The notes under the pieces are model-generated. The model was not told the origin of the DNA. It was given only the letters and a program-made list of their open reading frames with translations, and did no database searches. Below, piece by piece: positions 43,107 through 50,599 of a stretch of 64,000 nucleotides of DNA; position 1 is the stretch's first letter; every line of letters starts with the position of its first letter. The DNA comes from CBDCKN01 sp965219035 (GTDB lineage: Bacteria; Gemmatimonadota; Gemmatimonadetes; Longimicrobiales; Gaopeijiaceae). A program made the position numbers and the translations under genes. The DNA lies in the NCBI GenBank assembly GCA_965219035.1, contig CBDCMR010000004.1:992001-1056000 (forward strand), written 5' to 3'.

Positions 43107-43445
43107 ATGACGATCCGGGCGTGCGTGCTGCTGTTGGTGATCGGCGGGGCCGTGTTGATGGCGCCTGGTGGTGTGGCGGGGCAGGAGGTTGCCGGCGACG
43201 TAATGATCCCTCCACCCAGGGAGCTGGCTACTTCCACTCCTGCGGCGAGCGGGCTGGGCATGGGCAGAGGCACCGCTGGTCTCGAGACGATGGCGGAGTA
43301 CCGGACGGCCGTTGAGAACGTGGTGGCCCAGGTGCGGGCCGGCACCGTGAGTGAGAGTGAGGTCCGGGAGTGGCTCGGGGATGTGATCGTGTCGCTGCTG
43401 ATCAAGGCCGGGGTGGTGTCGTTCGGGGGTGACCGCGCCCCATGA
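43107..43445 (+). CDS. Small secreted hypothetical protein
   Basis: ATG at 43107 (GTG at 43104 possible) gives a signal peptide (MTIRACVLLLVIGGAVLMAP, cut near AGQ), 112 residues in all. The mature part has a helix 'GLETMAEYRTAVENVVAQVRAGTVSESEVREWLGDVIVSLLIKAGVVSFGG'. No known family. Its stop overlaps the start of the following DUF6498-like pseudogene (ATGA), so the two were an operon. Confidence 0.6.
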   Translation: MTIRACVLLLVIGGAVLMAPGGVAGQEVAGDVMIPPPRELATSTPAASGLGMGRGTAGLETMAEYRTAVENVVAQVRAGTVSESEVREWLGDVIVSLLIKAGVVSFGGDRAP

Positions 43446-44008
43446 CCCACATTCTCAGCCCGCCGGAAAGCACCACGTGGCATCACCTCCGGACGCAAAC
43501 CGTAGGGTCCTTGATCCTCGCCAACCTCATCCCGCTTTAGGGTGCGCTCTTCCTGGGCTGGAGCGTCGGGTCCCTGGTGGTCTTGTACTGGTGCGAGACC
43601 GCCGTCATCGGGTTCTACTCGATACTGAAACTGCCCTTCGCGACACGCTGGCACACGGCCTTCTCGTAGCCTTTCTTCATGGTCCACTTCGGGTTCTTTC
43701 TAGGCGAGTACCTGTTGACGGAAGATGAGACCGCGCTCATGGCCGCGCCCTATCTGCGGATGGGCGTCATGTTCGGCAGGATCCTCCTGGGTGCGATCAT
43801 CATGGCCGCAACCGGAGCGCCGGAAGCGCTCATGGCCGCGTTCATCGCCTTCAAGATCGTCCTCGACGTGGTCGCGCATCTGAGGGAGCACGGCCTGGGG
43901 CGGCCGGACTATCCTGCCCAGGAGCCTGCACCTTTCTCCACCAGGGGATCGGCATCATGGGGGCATGGCGTCCGCTACTGGAGCCGATCGGGTATGTTCC
44001 CCCGGTAG
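43442..44008 (+). pseudogene. DUF6498-like membrane protein gene with two in-frame TAG stops
   Basis: One frame from ATG 43442 reads MTHILSPPESTTWHHLRTQT, 'VGSLILANLIPL', TAG (43538), 'GALFLGWSVGSLVVLYWCETAVIGFYSILKL', then 'HTAFS', TAG (43667), then 'PFFMVHFGFFLGEYLLT' and further membrane helices. The phrase 'VLYWCETAVIGFYSILK' is typical of DUF6498 proteins. No frameshift is needed: only two codons have become TAG. The 3' end runs into a transposase fragment, so the C-terminus is also lost. Confidence 0.75.
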
Positions 44009-44085
44009 AGTTTGAGGAGGCTTACTATCGTCGTCAGCTGGCTCCGGCCAAGCTGGTGACACTCACGTCACCAAGTCTCCGATGA
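43978..44085 (+). pseudogene. C-terminal fragment of an IS3-family OrfB
   Basis: The frame ending at TGA 44083-44085 reads LEPIGYVPPVEFEEAYYRRQ then LAPAKLVTLTSPSLR. The 'GY-x-P-P-x-E-F-E-x-x-Y-Y-R-x-Q' pattern is the usual extreme C-terminus of IS3-type integrases. Nothing of the catalytic core is left. It differs from both IS3 types elsewhere in the window. Confidence 0.65.
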
Positions 44086-44384
44086 ACCCGGGGCGGTTCA
44101 CATCGAGGCTGGTCGTTCTGCATCATCGAGTCGCTGGTCCTACGGATTACCCGACCTCCAACGTCACTGTAGTCCGGTCCACGCGTTGGTATCGGCGCGA
44201 CCGATTGCCCGGGGCATAGGGTCTCCACATATGTCGAAGGTGATGGTCCTATGTACGGCGGGCCACCTGAAGCGCAAGACGCGAAGACTCCGACACTCCA
44301 CGCGACCGAAACCGACCGCAGCGCACGACGGGGTCGTGGGCCGGCCGGATCTCGATAAGTGGAGTGAAGGGGATGAGTTTTCAT
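44034..44384 (-). CDS. Possible small lipoprotein
   Basis: The ATG at 44384 has an excellent ribosome binding site (GAGGAGG, 9 bases before). The 116-residue product has a late hydrophobic stretch and lipobox-like site (VAWSVGVFASC) after a basic 25-residue lead, and a Pro/Arg-rich remainder. The end overlaps a transposase remnant on the other strand. Protein character is weak, so this is uncertain. The rest of 44086-44652 shows nothing else I can name. Confidence 0.3.
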   Translation of the reverse strand: MKTHPLHSTYRDPAGPRPRRALRSVSVAWSVGVFASCASGGPPYIGPSPSTYVETLCPGQSVAPIPTRGPDYSDVGGRVIRRTSDSMMQNDQPRCEPPRVHRRLGDVSVTSLAGAS

Positions 44385-44652
44385 CGAATGATACCTCCTC
44401 AAGGCGGTACACTGGCCCGAATCACCCCAGAGGGTAATCGTGGGGTCGACTTGAAGCGAATATGAACAGCGCCACCAACGAACCCGTCAAGGCCGGAGAG
44501 AGAATCTTGGCTTGAGCATCGGAACCTGCTCGACTATGCCCAAACTATGCCGGTGGCTATCCCCTTTATCCCCGATTCGGACGTTTCCGTGCTTTTCGGT
44601 CGAATCCAAAAACGTTAGGTTCTACGCCGCTAATCAACGCTATTCGGGATTG

Positions 44653-44736
44653 GCCGGGATGGTGGAATTGGTAGACGCACCGGACTCAAAATCCGGCGGG
44701 CTTCGGCCCTTGGGGGTTCGAGTCCCCCTCCCGGCA
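44653..44736 (+). tRNA. tRNA-Leu (anticodon CAA)
   Basis: The acceptor GCCGGGA pairs with TCCCGGC, the anticodon stem CCGGA with TCCGG, and the loop CTCAAAA gives anticodon CAA, reading UUG. The variable arm is 15 bases with a 5-bp stem (CGGGC/GCCCT region), the T stem is GGGGG/CCCCC and the discriminator is A. This is a normal bacterial tRNA-Leu; CCA is not encoded. It is a useful contrast to the G73 tRNAs in the transposon. Confidence 0.95.
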
Positions 44737-45049
44737 CTTGGGGTTTGAACGGTTTTGCACATCAGGGGCCGCCTTTCGCCAAGATCGCGTTCATTCGGGG
44801 GGAAAATCGCTATTCCAGCCGACGCCCCTTCGATCACGATGGTGCGCAGGACCGTGCCGCCGAACGTCGGAGGCGCACTCGCGTGGGCTCTAGAGAAGCT
44901 GTCTGCCTCCGAACGATCCACGTCGAGGCTTTGGGCGAGATCCGCGGATGTAGGTGGCCGCCCTTATCCGATGAAGAACTCGTAAATGGCGGTCCACGTT
45001 TCCCAGTCTCGACTGGTGAGCTCAGTCGTGTCCAACGGTACCGCCCTCG
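44737..45049. other. Gene-free stretch after tRNA-Leu
   Basis: The 313 bp up to the HAD gene end show no confident gene, repeat or hairpin. Open frames here (both strands) lack start signals and family motifs. Confidence 0.4.
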
Positions 45050-45685
45050 TTACGTGTGAGTAACATCCAGGCTCTCCGGCAATGCCTCCAGCGTATCGCA
45101 TACGTGTATCGCGTGGGCCGCAGCCTGTTCGTTTGCAAGGCCCAACCGATTGTGCCAGACGACGCTCATCCCCACTGCCGACGCGCCCAACACGTCAAAG
45201 GGAGAACCTGCGACGAACAGCGTGCGCTCAGCGGATACGCCCAACTCGCCGAGCGCCATCTCGTATGATCGGGCGTCCGGTTTGTACCAGCCGGCCCGCT
45301 CCGCCGACACCGCCCGTTCGAAAGTCACGCCGACGCGGCTGATGGCTCGTCGAGCGAGTGACTCGGAGCAATTGGTTACAACCGCCAACCGGTGCGTCGT
45401 CGCAAGGGAGCCGAGCATTCCGTTCACCTCGGGCCAGGGTTCGAGTTCGTCCCACCGCCGCACGAGCTTGCCGGAGAGCGCTTTCGAGAAGCCGGCATCC
45501 TCAGCAGCCTGCTCTACCAGCTCTTCATAGGGGCGGTAGGCGCCCGTTCGGGCGGTGATTTCCAGGTACCGGCGACGCCAGCGTAGGCCATTGGTTTTAC
45601 CCCCGGCCACGGAATTCCAGAGTGACGACGAGTCGAGCAAGGCGCTCAGGAGATCGAAGAGGATCGCGTCGTATCTCTCAGCCAT
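45050..45685 (-). CDS. HAD-superfamily hydrolase, haloacid-dehalogenase-like
   Basis: The 211-residue protein has motif I 'YDAILFDLLSALLDS' (nucleophile Asp), motif II 'LAVVTNCSESLARRA', motif III Lys in 'AGWYKPDARSYEMALGELG' and motif IV 'TLFVAGSPFDVLGASAVGMSVVWHNR'. The order and spacing follow L-2-haloacid dehalogenases and phosphoglycolate-phosphatase-like HADs. The usual second residue pair (DxYGT) is replaced by DLLSA, so the substrate is unclear. Cytoplasmic. Confidence 0.85.
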   Translation of the reverse strand: MAERYDAILFDLLSALLDSSSLWNSVAGGKTNGLRWRRRYLEITARTGAYRPYEELVEQAAEDAGFSKALSGKLVRRWDELEPWPEVNGMLGSLATTHRLAVVTNCSESLARRAISRVGVTFERAVSAERAGWYKPDARSYEMALGELGVSAERTLFVAGSPFDVLGASAVGMSVVWHNRLGLANEQAAAHAIHVCDTLEALPESLDVTHT

Positions 45686-45861
45686 TTCTTCGGTCGACGG
45701 CTCGCTCTACCGGGCGGCCTATGCGCAACAGAGCCATCCGTCCGCTTACTGATCCACGAGGCGCGAGGCCCTACTCCACCATCACCCACTTCACCGTCTC
45801 ACTTCAGAGTCTCTGGAATGATCGCTGCTCGCCGCCGACATCAGCATCGAACCGGCGGACT

Positions 45862-48129
45862 TCACCGTCGGTCGGTTTCGCTCGGCATGTTCTGTTCGAG
45901 GTACCAGGCGTAGAGGTCGTAGAGGTGATACTGAGTGCTTTCACCCTCGGTGACGTGATGCGTGCGGTTCGGGTAGGGCATGAACGTGAAGCGCTTCTTC
46001 GCGGCGATCAGCGCGTTGGCCATCGCTTCCGCGTTCTGGTAGTGCACGTTTGGGTCGCCGGTGCCGTGGATTAGTAAGAGATTCCCGCGGAGGTTGCCGG
46101 CCACGTTGACGGGCGCGGTGGCCTCGTAGGCCTCTGGATTCTCCTGGGGTAGACCGAGGAATCGCTCGGTGAAGGCGGCGTGATAGTAACGGTGGTGGTT
46201 GAGACCGGCCCCCGGCATGGCCGTCGAATAGACGTCGGGATGCCGCAGGATCGCGTTCATGCTGACGTTGCCGCCGCCGCTCCATCCGTATATGCCGATG
46301 CGCGATGAATCCACCCACGCCCAGCGGTCCGCGATCGCACGAGCGGCTGCCGCCTGCTCCCGGGCGGGGAGCACCCCGTGCTTCAGATAGATGATCTTTC
46401 GCCAGTCCCGGCCACGCGGAGCCGGAGTTCCCCGGTTGTCCACGCACATGACCACGTAGCCCCGCTGGGTCATCATCCAGTGCCAAAGCCTGCGGTTGGT
46501 CAGGCGGTCGCTCGAGGGCCAGGAGTCCAGCACGCTCTGGGCGGCCGGCATCCCGTAGACGTAGAAGAGGACCGGGTAGCGCCGGGTCGGCTCGAAGCCG
46601 GGGGGCTTCATCATCCAGCCGTCCAGCTGGACGCCGTCGCCGATGTCGATCCGGAAGAACTCGGTCCGCGGTCTTTTCAGCTCGGCGAGCTTCGCGCTGA
46701 GCGCGACGTTGTCCACGGCGACCCGAACCACCTCGTGCTCCGGGAGCGAGACCAGGTCGGTGACCGGCGGGGTGTCGAAGGTCGAGAAGGTGTGCCAGGC
46801 CCAGCGCGCGCCTGGCGAGACCCGATAGCTGTGGGTGCCCGGCTCGCCCTCGGGGGTGATCTGCTCGGGCCTGCCGTTCGGCTCGAGCGGGACCCGGTAG
46901 AGGTAGCGTTGAGTCGCGTCGTGAGGAGAGGCGACAAAGTAGAGCCACCCTCCCCTCTGGTCGACCGCCTCGATGCTCAGGATGTCGAAGGCTCCCGGGG
47001 TGAGGAGCTCCAGTCTCCCGTCCTCGGTGGAGGCCCGGTAGATGTGGCGCCAGCCGTCGCGCTCGCTGACCCAGGTGAAGTGCTCTCCGCCGCCGAGCCA
47101 ACCCGGAGCGTACAGGTCCAGCCAGGCCTCGTCTGTCTCGGTCAGGATCGGCGTGAGCGAGCCTGTGGCAGCGTCGACCCGGAAAACCCGGGCCCGATTC
47201 TGCTTCCGGGCCAGCTGCGTCATCAGGAGTCCCCTTGAGTCGGGCATCCATTTGAGATGATGTAGATAGTGCGCCCGGGGATCTCCCGGCAGCTTCAGCC
47301 AGTTCGTCTCCCCTCCCACCGCCGACACCACGCCCGCTCGAGCCGCCGGCAGCGTCTCTCCCGGCTTCACGTGCGGGAAGCTCCGCACCGACGGGTACAG
47401 GGAATCGGTGTAGTTGATGATCTGGAACCGGTCGACGCCCTCCATGTCGAACTGGACGTAGGCGATCCACTCCCCATCGGGGCTCCAGCGGAAGCCGGTG
47501 ACGTTGAGACCACTGTAGACGCCCTCCGCCGTGGCGTTGACCCGGCTGTCGGTGCCGTCGGCCGTCAGCTGAACGGTCTTCCCGGACGAGAGGTCGTTGA
47601 CGTACAGGTTGCTTCCCGACACGAAGGCGACCCGCTCGCCTGTCGGTGAGAGCTGGGCGTTCGAGATCGGGCCGGCTCCCCTGTCTCTTGCCAGCCGGTG
47701 CAGCTCCTCGGGTCCATCCCGCCAGATCCAGAACTCCTCCTCTCCCTTGGGAGCGCTCGATCGCATCGAGAAGAGGAAGACCGAGCGGTCCTCGGACCAG
47801 GAGAAGTCGTCGACGTGCAGGGGGGTGCTCCCGGCCGGAGGGACGAGCCGGGCCGCCGACAGCACGACCTCGCGCTCGCCCGCACTCGCGCTATAGAAGA
47901 CCAGATCCTTGGGACCCCCGTCGTCCCCTGAGGTCACCGGCTCCGCGACCAGGTAGCCCGAGTCGTCGGCCTGCCAGCTCACCGCCCGGTGCTGCTCCAT
48001 AGCGAACTCGCGATCGGTGAAGATCCGATCCAGGCTCAGGAGGGAGGGGTCTTCCTGGGCCGACCCCGGCGACCCCGCGGCGAGCAGACACAATGTCAGC
48101 AGCAAGCAGAACTTCAGTCGCGATCTCAC
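45862..48129 (-). CDS. S9 family prolyl-oligopeptidase/DPP-IV-like peptidase 2
   Basis: GTG at 48129 follows GGAAGG and opens a signal peptide (RLKFCLLLTLCLLAAGSPGSAQ); the longer frame to 48288 is rejected. The 755-residue protein has a beta-propeller with 'TGFRWSPDGEWIAYVQFDMEGVDRFQIINYTDSLYPSV' and the alpha/beta-hydrolase triad: Ser about 617 (GWSGGGNVS), Asp about 692 (HGTGDPNVH), His about 724 (NRTHHV). The DWVYEEEF double-Glu motif of the other S9 protein is absent, so its substrate preference may differ. Exported peptidase. Confidence 0.92.
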   Translation of the reverse strand: MRSRLKFCLLLTLCLLAAGSPGSAQEDPSLLSLDRIFTDREFAMEQHRAVSWQADDSGYLVAEPVTSGDDGGPKDLVFYSASAGEREVVLSAARLVPPAGSTPLHVDDFSWSEDRSVFLFSMRSSAPKGEEEFWIWRDGPEELHRLARDRGAGPISNAQLSPTGERVAFVSGSNLYVNDLSSGKTVQLTADGTDSRVNATAEGVYSGLNVTGFRWSPDGEWIAYVQFDMEGVDRFQIINYTDSLYPSVRSFPHVKPGETLPAARAGVVSAVGGETNWLKLPGDPRAHYLHHLKWMPDSRGLLMTQLARKQNRARVFRVDAATGSLTPILTETDEAWLDLYAPGWLGGGEHFTWVSERDGWRHIYRASTEDGRLELLTPGAFDILSIEAVDQRGGWLYFVASPHDATQRYLYRVPLEPNGRPEQITPEGEPGTHSYRVSPGARWAWHTFSTFDTPPVTDLVSLPEHEVVRVAVDNVALSAKLAELKRPRTEFFRIDIGDGVQLDGWMMKPPGFEPTRRYPVLFYVYGMPAAQSVLDSWPSSDRLTNRRLWHWMMTQRGYVVMCVDNRGTPAPRGRDWRKIIYLKHGVLPAREQAAAARAIADRWAWVDSSRIGIYGWSGGGNVSMNAILRHPDVYSTAMPGAGLNHHRYYHAAFTERFLGLPQENPEAYEATAPVNVAGNLRGNLLLIHGTGDPNVHYQNAEAMANALIAAKKRFTFMPYPNRTHHVTEGESTQYHLYDLYAWYLEQNMPSETDRR

Positions 48130-48432
48130 GTCGGCCTTCCTTTCAAACCGGGATGAGGGCGCGGACGCAGCGACCTGGGAGGACGACGAGCCGGGCCTCA
48201 CCTTCTCCCGGCCCGTAGGGCCTGGAACGGCAACGCGTCTCGATGAGAGGAGGGTCGCTACGCAAGCGGTCGCGAATCTCGAGGACATCTTCCGCGCCTT
48301 CTAATCGTGCTGAGAGCACTATCCCGAGGGGCGTCCTCAGCATGGCCCCTAGACGGGCTACGCGCAATCACTCGGCCGCAGATCAAGGGCTTGCTGGGGC
48401 TCAAGTGAACCTCGGGGTCATGTACGACAGGG
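48130..48432. other. Intergenic stretch with a stranded Sel1 repeat
   Basis: Between the S9 gene start and the Sel1 gene, 48369-48432 on the plus strand reads HSAADQGLAGAQVNLGVMYD RGV, most of one Sel1 repeat, in a different frame from the gene that follows. The remainder probably carries the S9 promoter; I see no other gene. Confidence 0.5.
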
Positions 48433-49176
48433 GTGTGCAACCTCGGACTCATGTATGCCAACGGTGCAGGTGTGCCCGAGGATGACGCCGAGGCAGTCCG
48501 TTGGTATCGGCTGGCCGCTGAGCAAGGGCTTGCTCGGGCTCAATACAACCTCGGGCTCATGCACGCCAACGGTGCAGGTGTGCCCGAGGATGATGCCGAG
48601 GCAGTCCGGTGGCTTCGGCTGGCTGCTGAGCAAGGCTATGCTCGGGCTCAATACAACCTCGGGAACATGTACGCCAACGGTGAAGGTGTGCCCGAGGATG
48701 ATGCCGAGGCAGTCCGGTGGCTTCGGCTGGCTGCTGAGCAAGGGCTTGCTCGGGCTCAATACAACCTCGGGCTCATGTACGCCAACGGGGAGGGTGTTCC
48801 CCAGGACTATGCTGCGGCAGTTCGGTGGCTTCGGCTGGCTGCTGAGCAAGGCTATGATCGGGCTCAATACAACCTCGGGAACATGTACGCCAACGGTGCA
48901 GGTGTGCCCGAGGACGATACGGAAGCAGTTCGCTGGCTTCGTTTAGCCGCAGATCAAGGGCTTGATCGGGCTCAATACAACCTCGGGAACATGTACGCCA
49001 ACGGTGAGGGCGTGCCCCAGGACTTGGTCCTTGCCTATATGTGGTGGAGCCTCGCCGCAGTCCGAGGGGATGATGCGGCGCAGGAGAACAAAGAGGTAAT
49101 CGTCCCGTGGATGACCCGCGAGCAGGTCGCCGAGGCCCAGAAGCTCTTCCGCGAGTGGCTCGCACAGCATCGCTAG
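48433..49176 (+). CDS. Sel1-repeat (TPR-like) protein, probably 5'-truncated
   Basis: The 247-residue product contains about six Sel1 repeats of 36 residues ('AAEQGLARAQYNLGLMYANGEGVPEDDAEAVRWLRL') and a C-terminal 'VLAYMWWSLAAVRGDDAAQENKEVIVPWMTREQVAEAQKLFREWL', the usual end of this family. Such proteins are solenoid scaffolds for protein-protein contacts. The frame begins in mid-repeat with GTG (CNLGLMYANG) and without a signal peptide; the preceding half repeat is in another frame. An internal deletion between repeats has therefore probably removed the real start. Confidence 0.7.
   Translation: MCNLGLMYANGAGVPEDDAEAVRWYRLAAEQGLARAQYNLGLMHANGAGVPEDDAEAVRWLRLAAEQGYARAQYNLGNMYANGEGVPEDDAEAVRWLRLAAEQGLARAQYNLGLMYANGEGVPQDYAAAVRWLRLAAEQGYDRAQYNLGNMYANGAGVPEDDTEAVRWLRLAADQGLDRAQYNLGNMYANGEGVPQDLVLAYMWWSLAAVRGDDAAQENKEVIVPWMTREQVAEAQKLFREWLAQHR
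48436..49020 (+). repeat. 108-bp tandem DNA repeats encoding Sel1 units
   Basis: The unit (starting AACCTCGGGCTCATGTACGC) recurs about every 108 bp, five to six times, with a few differences per unit. High DNA identity beyond protein need suggests recent expansion by slippage or recombination, and explains the frame break upstream. Confidence 0.75.
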
Positions 49177-49195
49177 TGGCAGAGCCTCCCGAGGG

Positions 49196-49257
49196 GAAAT
49201 CGGACGCTGGCCGGCCGGCTTCCTGTATTTCGCAGAGGACCTCAAGCACGAGCGCAA
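49196..49257 (+). pseudogene. N-terminal shard of a Ser/Thr protein kinase (shard 3)
   Basis: The frame reads EIGRWPAGFLYFAEDLKHER K, which aligns with the glycine-rich loop of Hanks-type kinases (E-I-G-R-G-G-M-A-T-V-Y-L-A-E-D-L-K-H). Only about 21 codons remain. It parallels shards at 21930 and 23645. Confidence 0.6.
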
Positions 49258-49279
49258 ACCCCATGGAGAGTAACCGAGA

Positions 49280-49657
49280 ATGATCACCGCCATGAACCGG
49301 ATCTATGTGGCGCCGGAGTACGCTGAGCAGTTCGAGCAGCGCTTCCGGACACGGGCGCGGCTGGTGGACGGGATGCCCGGGTTTATCTGGAACAAGGTAC
49401 TGCGCCCAGTCAATCCGGGAGACCCATACATTGTCTTGACGCTGTGGGAATCCCGGGCCGCGTTCGATGCGTGGGTAAAGTCGGACGAGTTCGTGAAAGG
49501 GCATGCACGCTCCGGCACGCTTTCGCAAGAAGCGTTCATGCGGCCGAGCCAGCTCGAGTTGCACGAGGTCTTCATGGACTCGAGCCAACCGGATCTAGAG
49601 CCGGAGCCACGTGGCAAGGCAGTTGCCTTTCACGGCACGCACGTTGGCGAGCGCTGA
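49280..49657 (+). CDS. Antibiotic-biosynthesis-monooxygenase / haem-degrading monooxygenase-like protein
   Basis: ATG at 49280 follows GGAGA. The 125-residue protein has the ABM dimeric alpha-beta barrel pattern: 'MNRIYVAPEYAEQFEQRFRTRARLVDGMPGFIWNKVLRP', 'DPYIVLTLWESRAAFDAWVKSDEFVKGHARSG'. The phrase 'PGF...LRP...YxVLTxWES-x-x-AFxAW' is closest to HmoA/IsdG-type haem monooxygenases. It may release iron from haem or act on another aromatic ligand. A Pro/Glu tail is added. Cytoplasmic. Confidence 0.8.
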   Translation: MITAMNRIYVAPEYAEQFEQRFRTRARLVDGMPGFIWNKVLRPVNPGDPYIVLTLWESRAAFDAWVKSDEFVKGHARSGTLSQEAFMRPSQLELHEVFMDSSQPDLEPEPRGKAVAFHGTHVGER

Positions 49658-49678
49658 GCTGGTAGCAGTGCGACTCGC

Positions 49679-49828
49679 CCGATCCTGGTCGAGAACTTCT
49701 TCGAGGAATTGAAGGAAGGTCGCGCTGAAGCTTCTGAATGGACGGACGTGGTTTCCCCGGACGAAGCAGCCGAGATCCACGACCGGAGCAGCCGGCTGTT
49801 CGGCGAAGCTCACGCGCTTCGGTACTGA
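49679..49828 (+). pseudogene. Short coding remnant after the monooxygenase gene
   Basis: The 49 codons in frame with, and after, the monooxygenase stop read PILVENFFEELKEGRAEASE W and end 'RSSRLFGEAHALRY'. The composition is protein-like, but there is no start or ribosome binding site. The family is not recognised. The following 49829-50069 has no gene. Confidence 0.35.
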
Positions 49829-50069
49829 GTGACTTTGCCGTAGCGCTTCCATCGTCAGGGCGTCCCCCGTGGCTCCTCTCCTAAGAGGTCCATGGCCCGG
49901 CGGTCAACATGTCTTCCGCCTGCGGCGACCCCTATAATGACGTCGCCGGCTCCGGTGCGCGGCCCGTGATGGAGGTCTCAATTCGCGCTGGAGGAGCCGT
50001 TCATCGACCCGCGGCCGAGTGCCGCTCCCATCGCGCTGGAGGCGGGAGACAGCTTTGGACCCCACCCCT

Positions 50070-50162
50070 TTGGACCCCACCCCACCCCCTGTCATCGTCG
50101 ACCGAGACGAATCCGTCACGATCCTGACACTCAACCGACCCGAGCGGCTGAACGCGGTGATT
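50070..50162 (+). pseudogene. N-terminal fragment of an enoyl-CoA hydratase gene
   Basis: From TTG 50070 the frame reads LDPTPPPVIVDRDESVTILT then LNRPERLNAV, the first strand and 'LNRPxxxNA' motif of the crotonase family. The match stops there and a piece of another gene follows in a different frame. A 15-bp direct repeat (CTTTGGACCCCACCC) at 50053 and 50068 precedes it. Confidence 0.7.
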
Positions 50163-50442
50163 GGCCAAGCGCGCACTGCCCGCCGAGGACGTGTCGCACC
50201 GCGTCCTTCCGCTCCGCTCCGACGAGGTCGCCGAGATGCTGCCGGAGCTTCGGATCGCGCCCGTGCTCTCGGGCGACCGAGGGAGGTCCCCGGCGAGCTT
50301 GGAGGCGGTGTCGGAATTAGCGTCGTCCGTGGCCCGCTACGTCCAGCAAGATCCCTCGATCATGGAGGTCGAGCTCAACCCAACCTGCGCCTATCCGGAT
50401 CGGGCGGTCCCCGTCGACGCTCTCGTGGTACGCCGCACCTGA
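50161..50442 (+). pseudogene. C-terminal fragment of an ADP-forming acyl-CoA synthetase gene
   Basis: The frame gives 'LRSDEVAEMLPELRIAPVLSGDRGRSPASLEAVSELASSVARYVQQDPSIMEVELNPTCAYPDRAVPVDALVV', the end of the ATP-grasp domain of acetate-CoA ligase (ADP-forming) beta parts. The N-terminal 90 percent is missing. It is joined directly to the crotonase fragment, so a deletion removed everything between two CoA-metabolism genes. Confidence 0.72.
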
Positions 50443-50599
50443 GTTCCGCGCGGAATCGCGCGAAAGAGCACCTTCATCGGCAGCGCATAATTCCTTAGTT
50501 TTAAATGCTGTCCCCCCTAATGGGGACACTCTCAGGAATCCAACGAATCAAGGGCATTTCCGGGCTAGATCGGGAACTTTGGCCGGCATCGGAGACGAA

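Noticed and set aside
44640..44921. 93-codon minus-strand ORF over the tRNA-Leu gene
   Set aside because: Antisense of tRNA; its peptide (GRGTRTPKGRSPPDFESGAS) is a familiar false product of tRNA-Leu genes.
48436..49020. CRISPR-like regular repeat
   Set aside because: The 108-bp units are contiguous and code for Sel1 repeats; there are no spacers and no cas genes.
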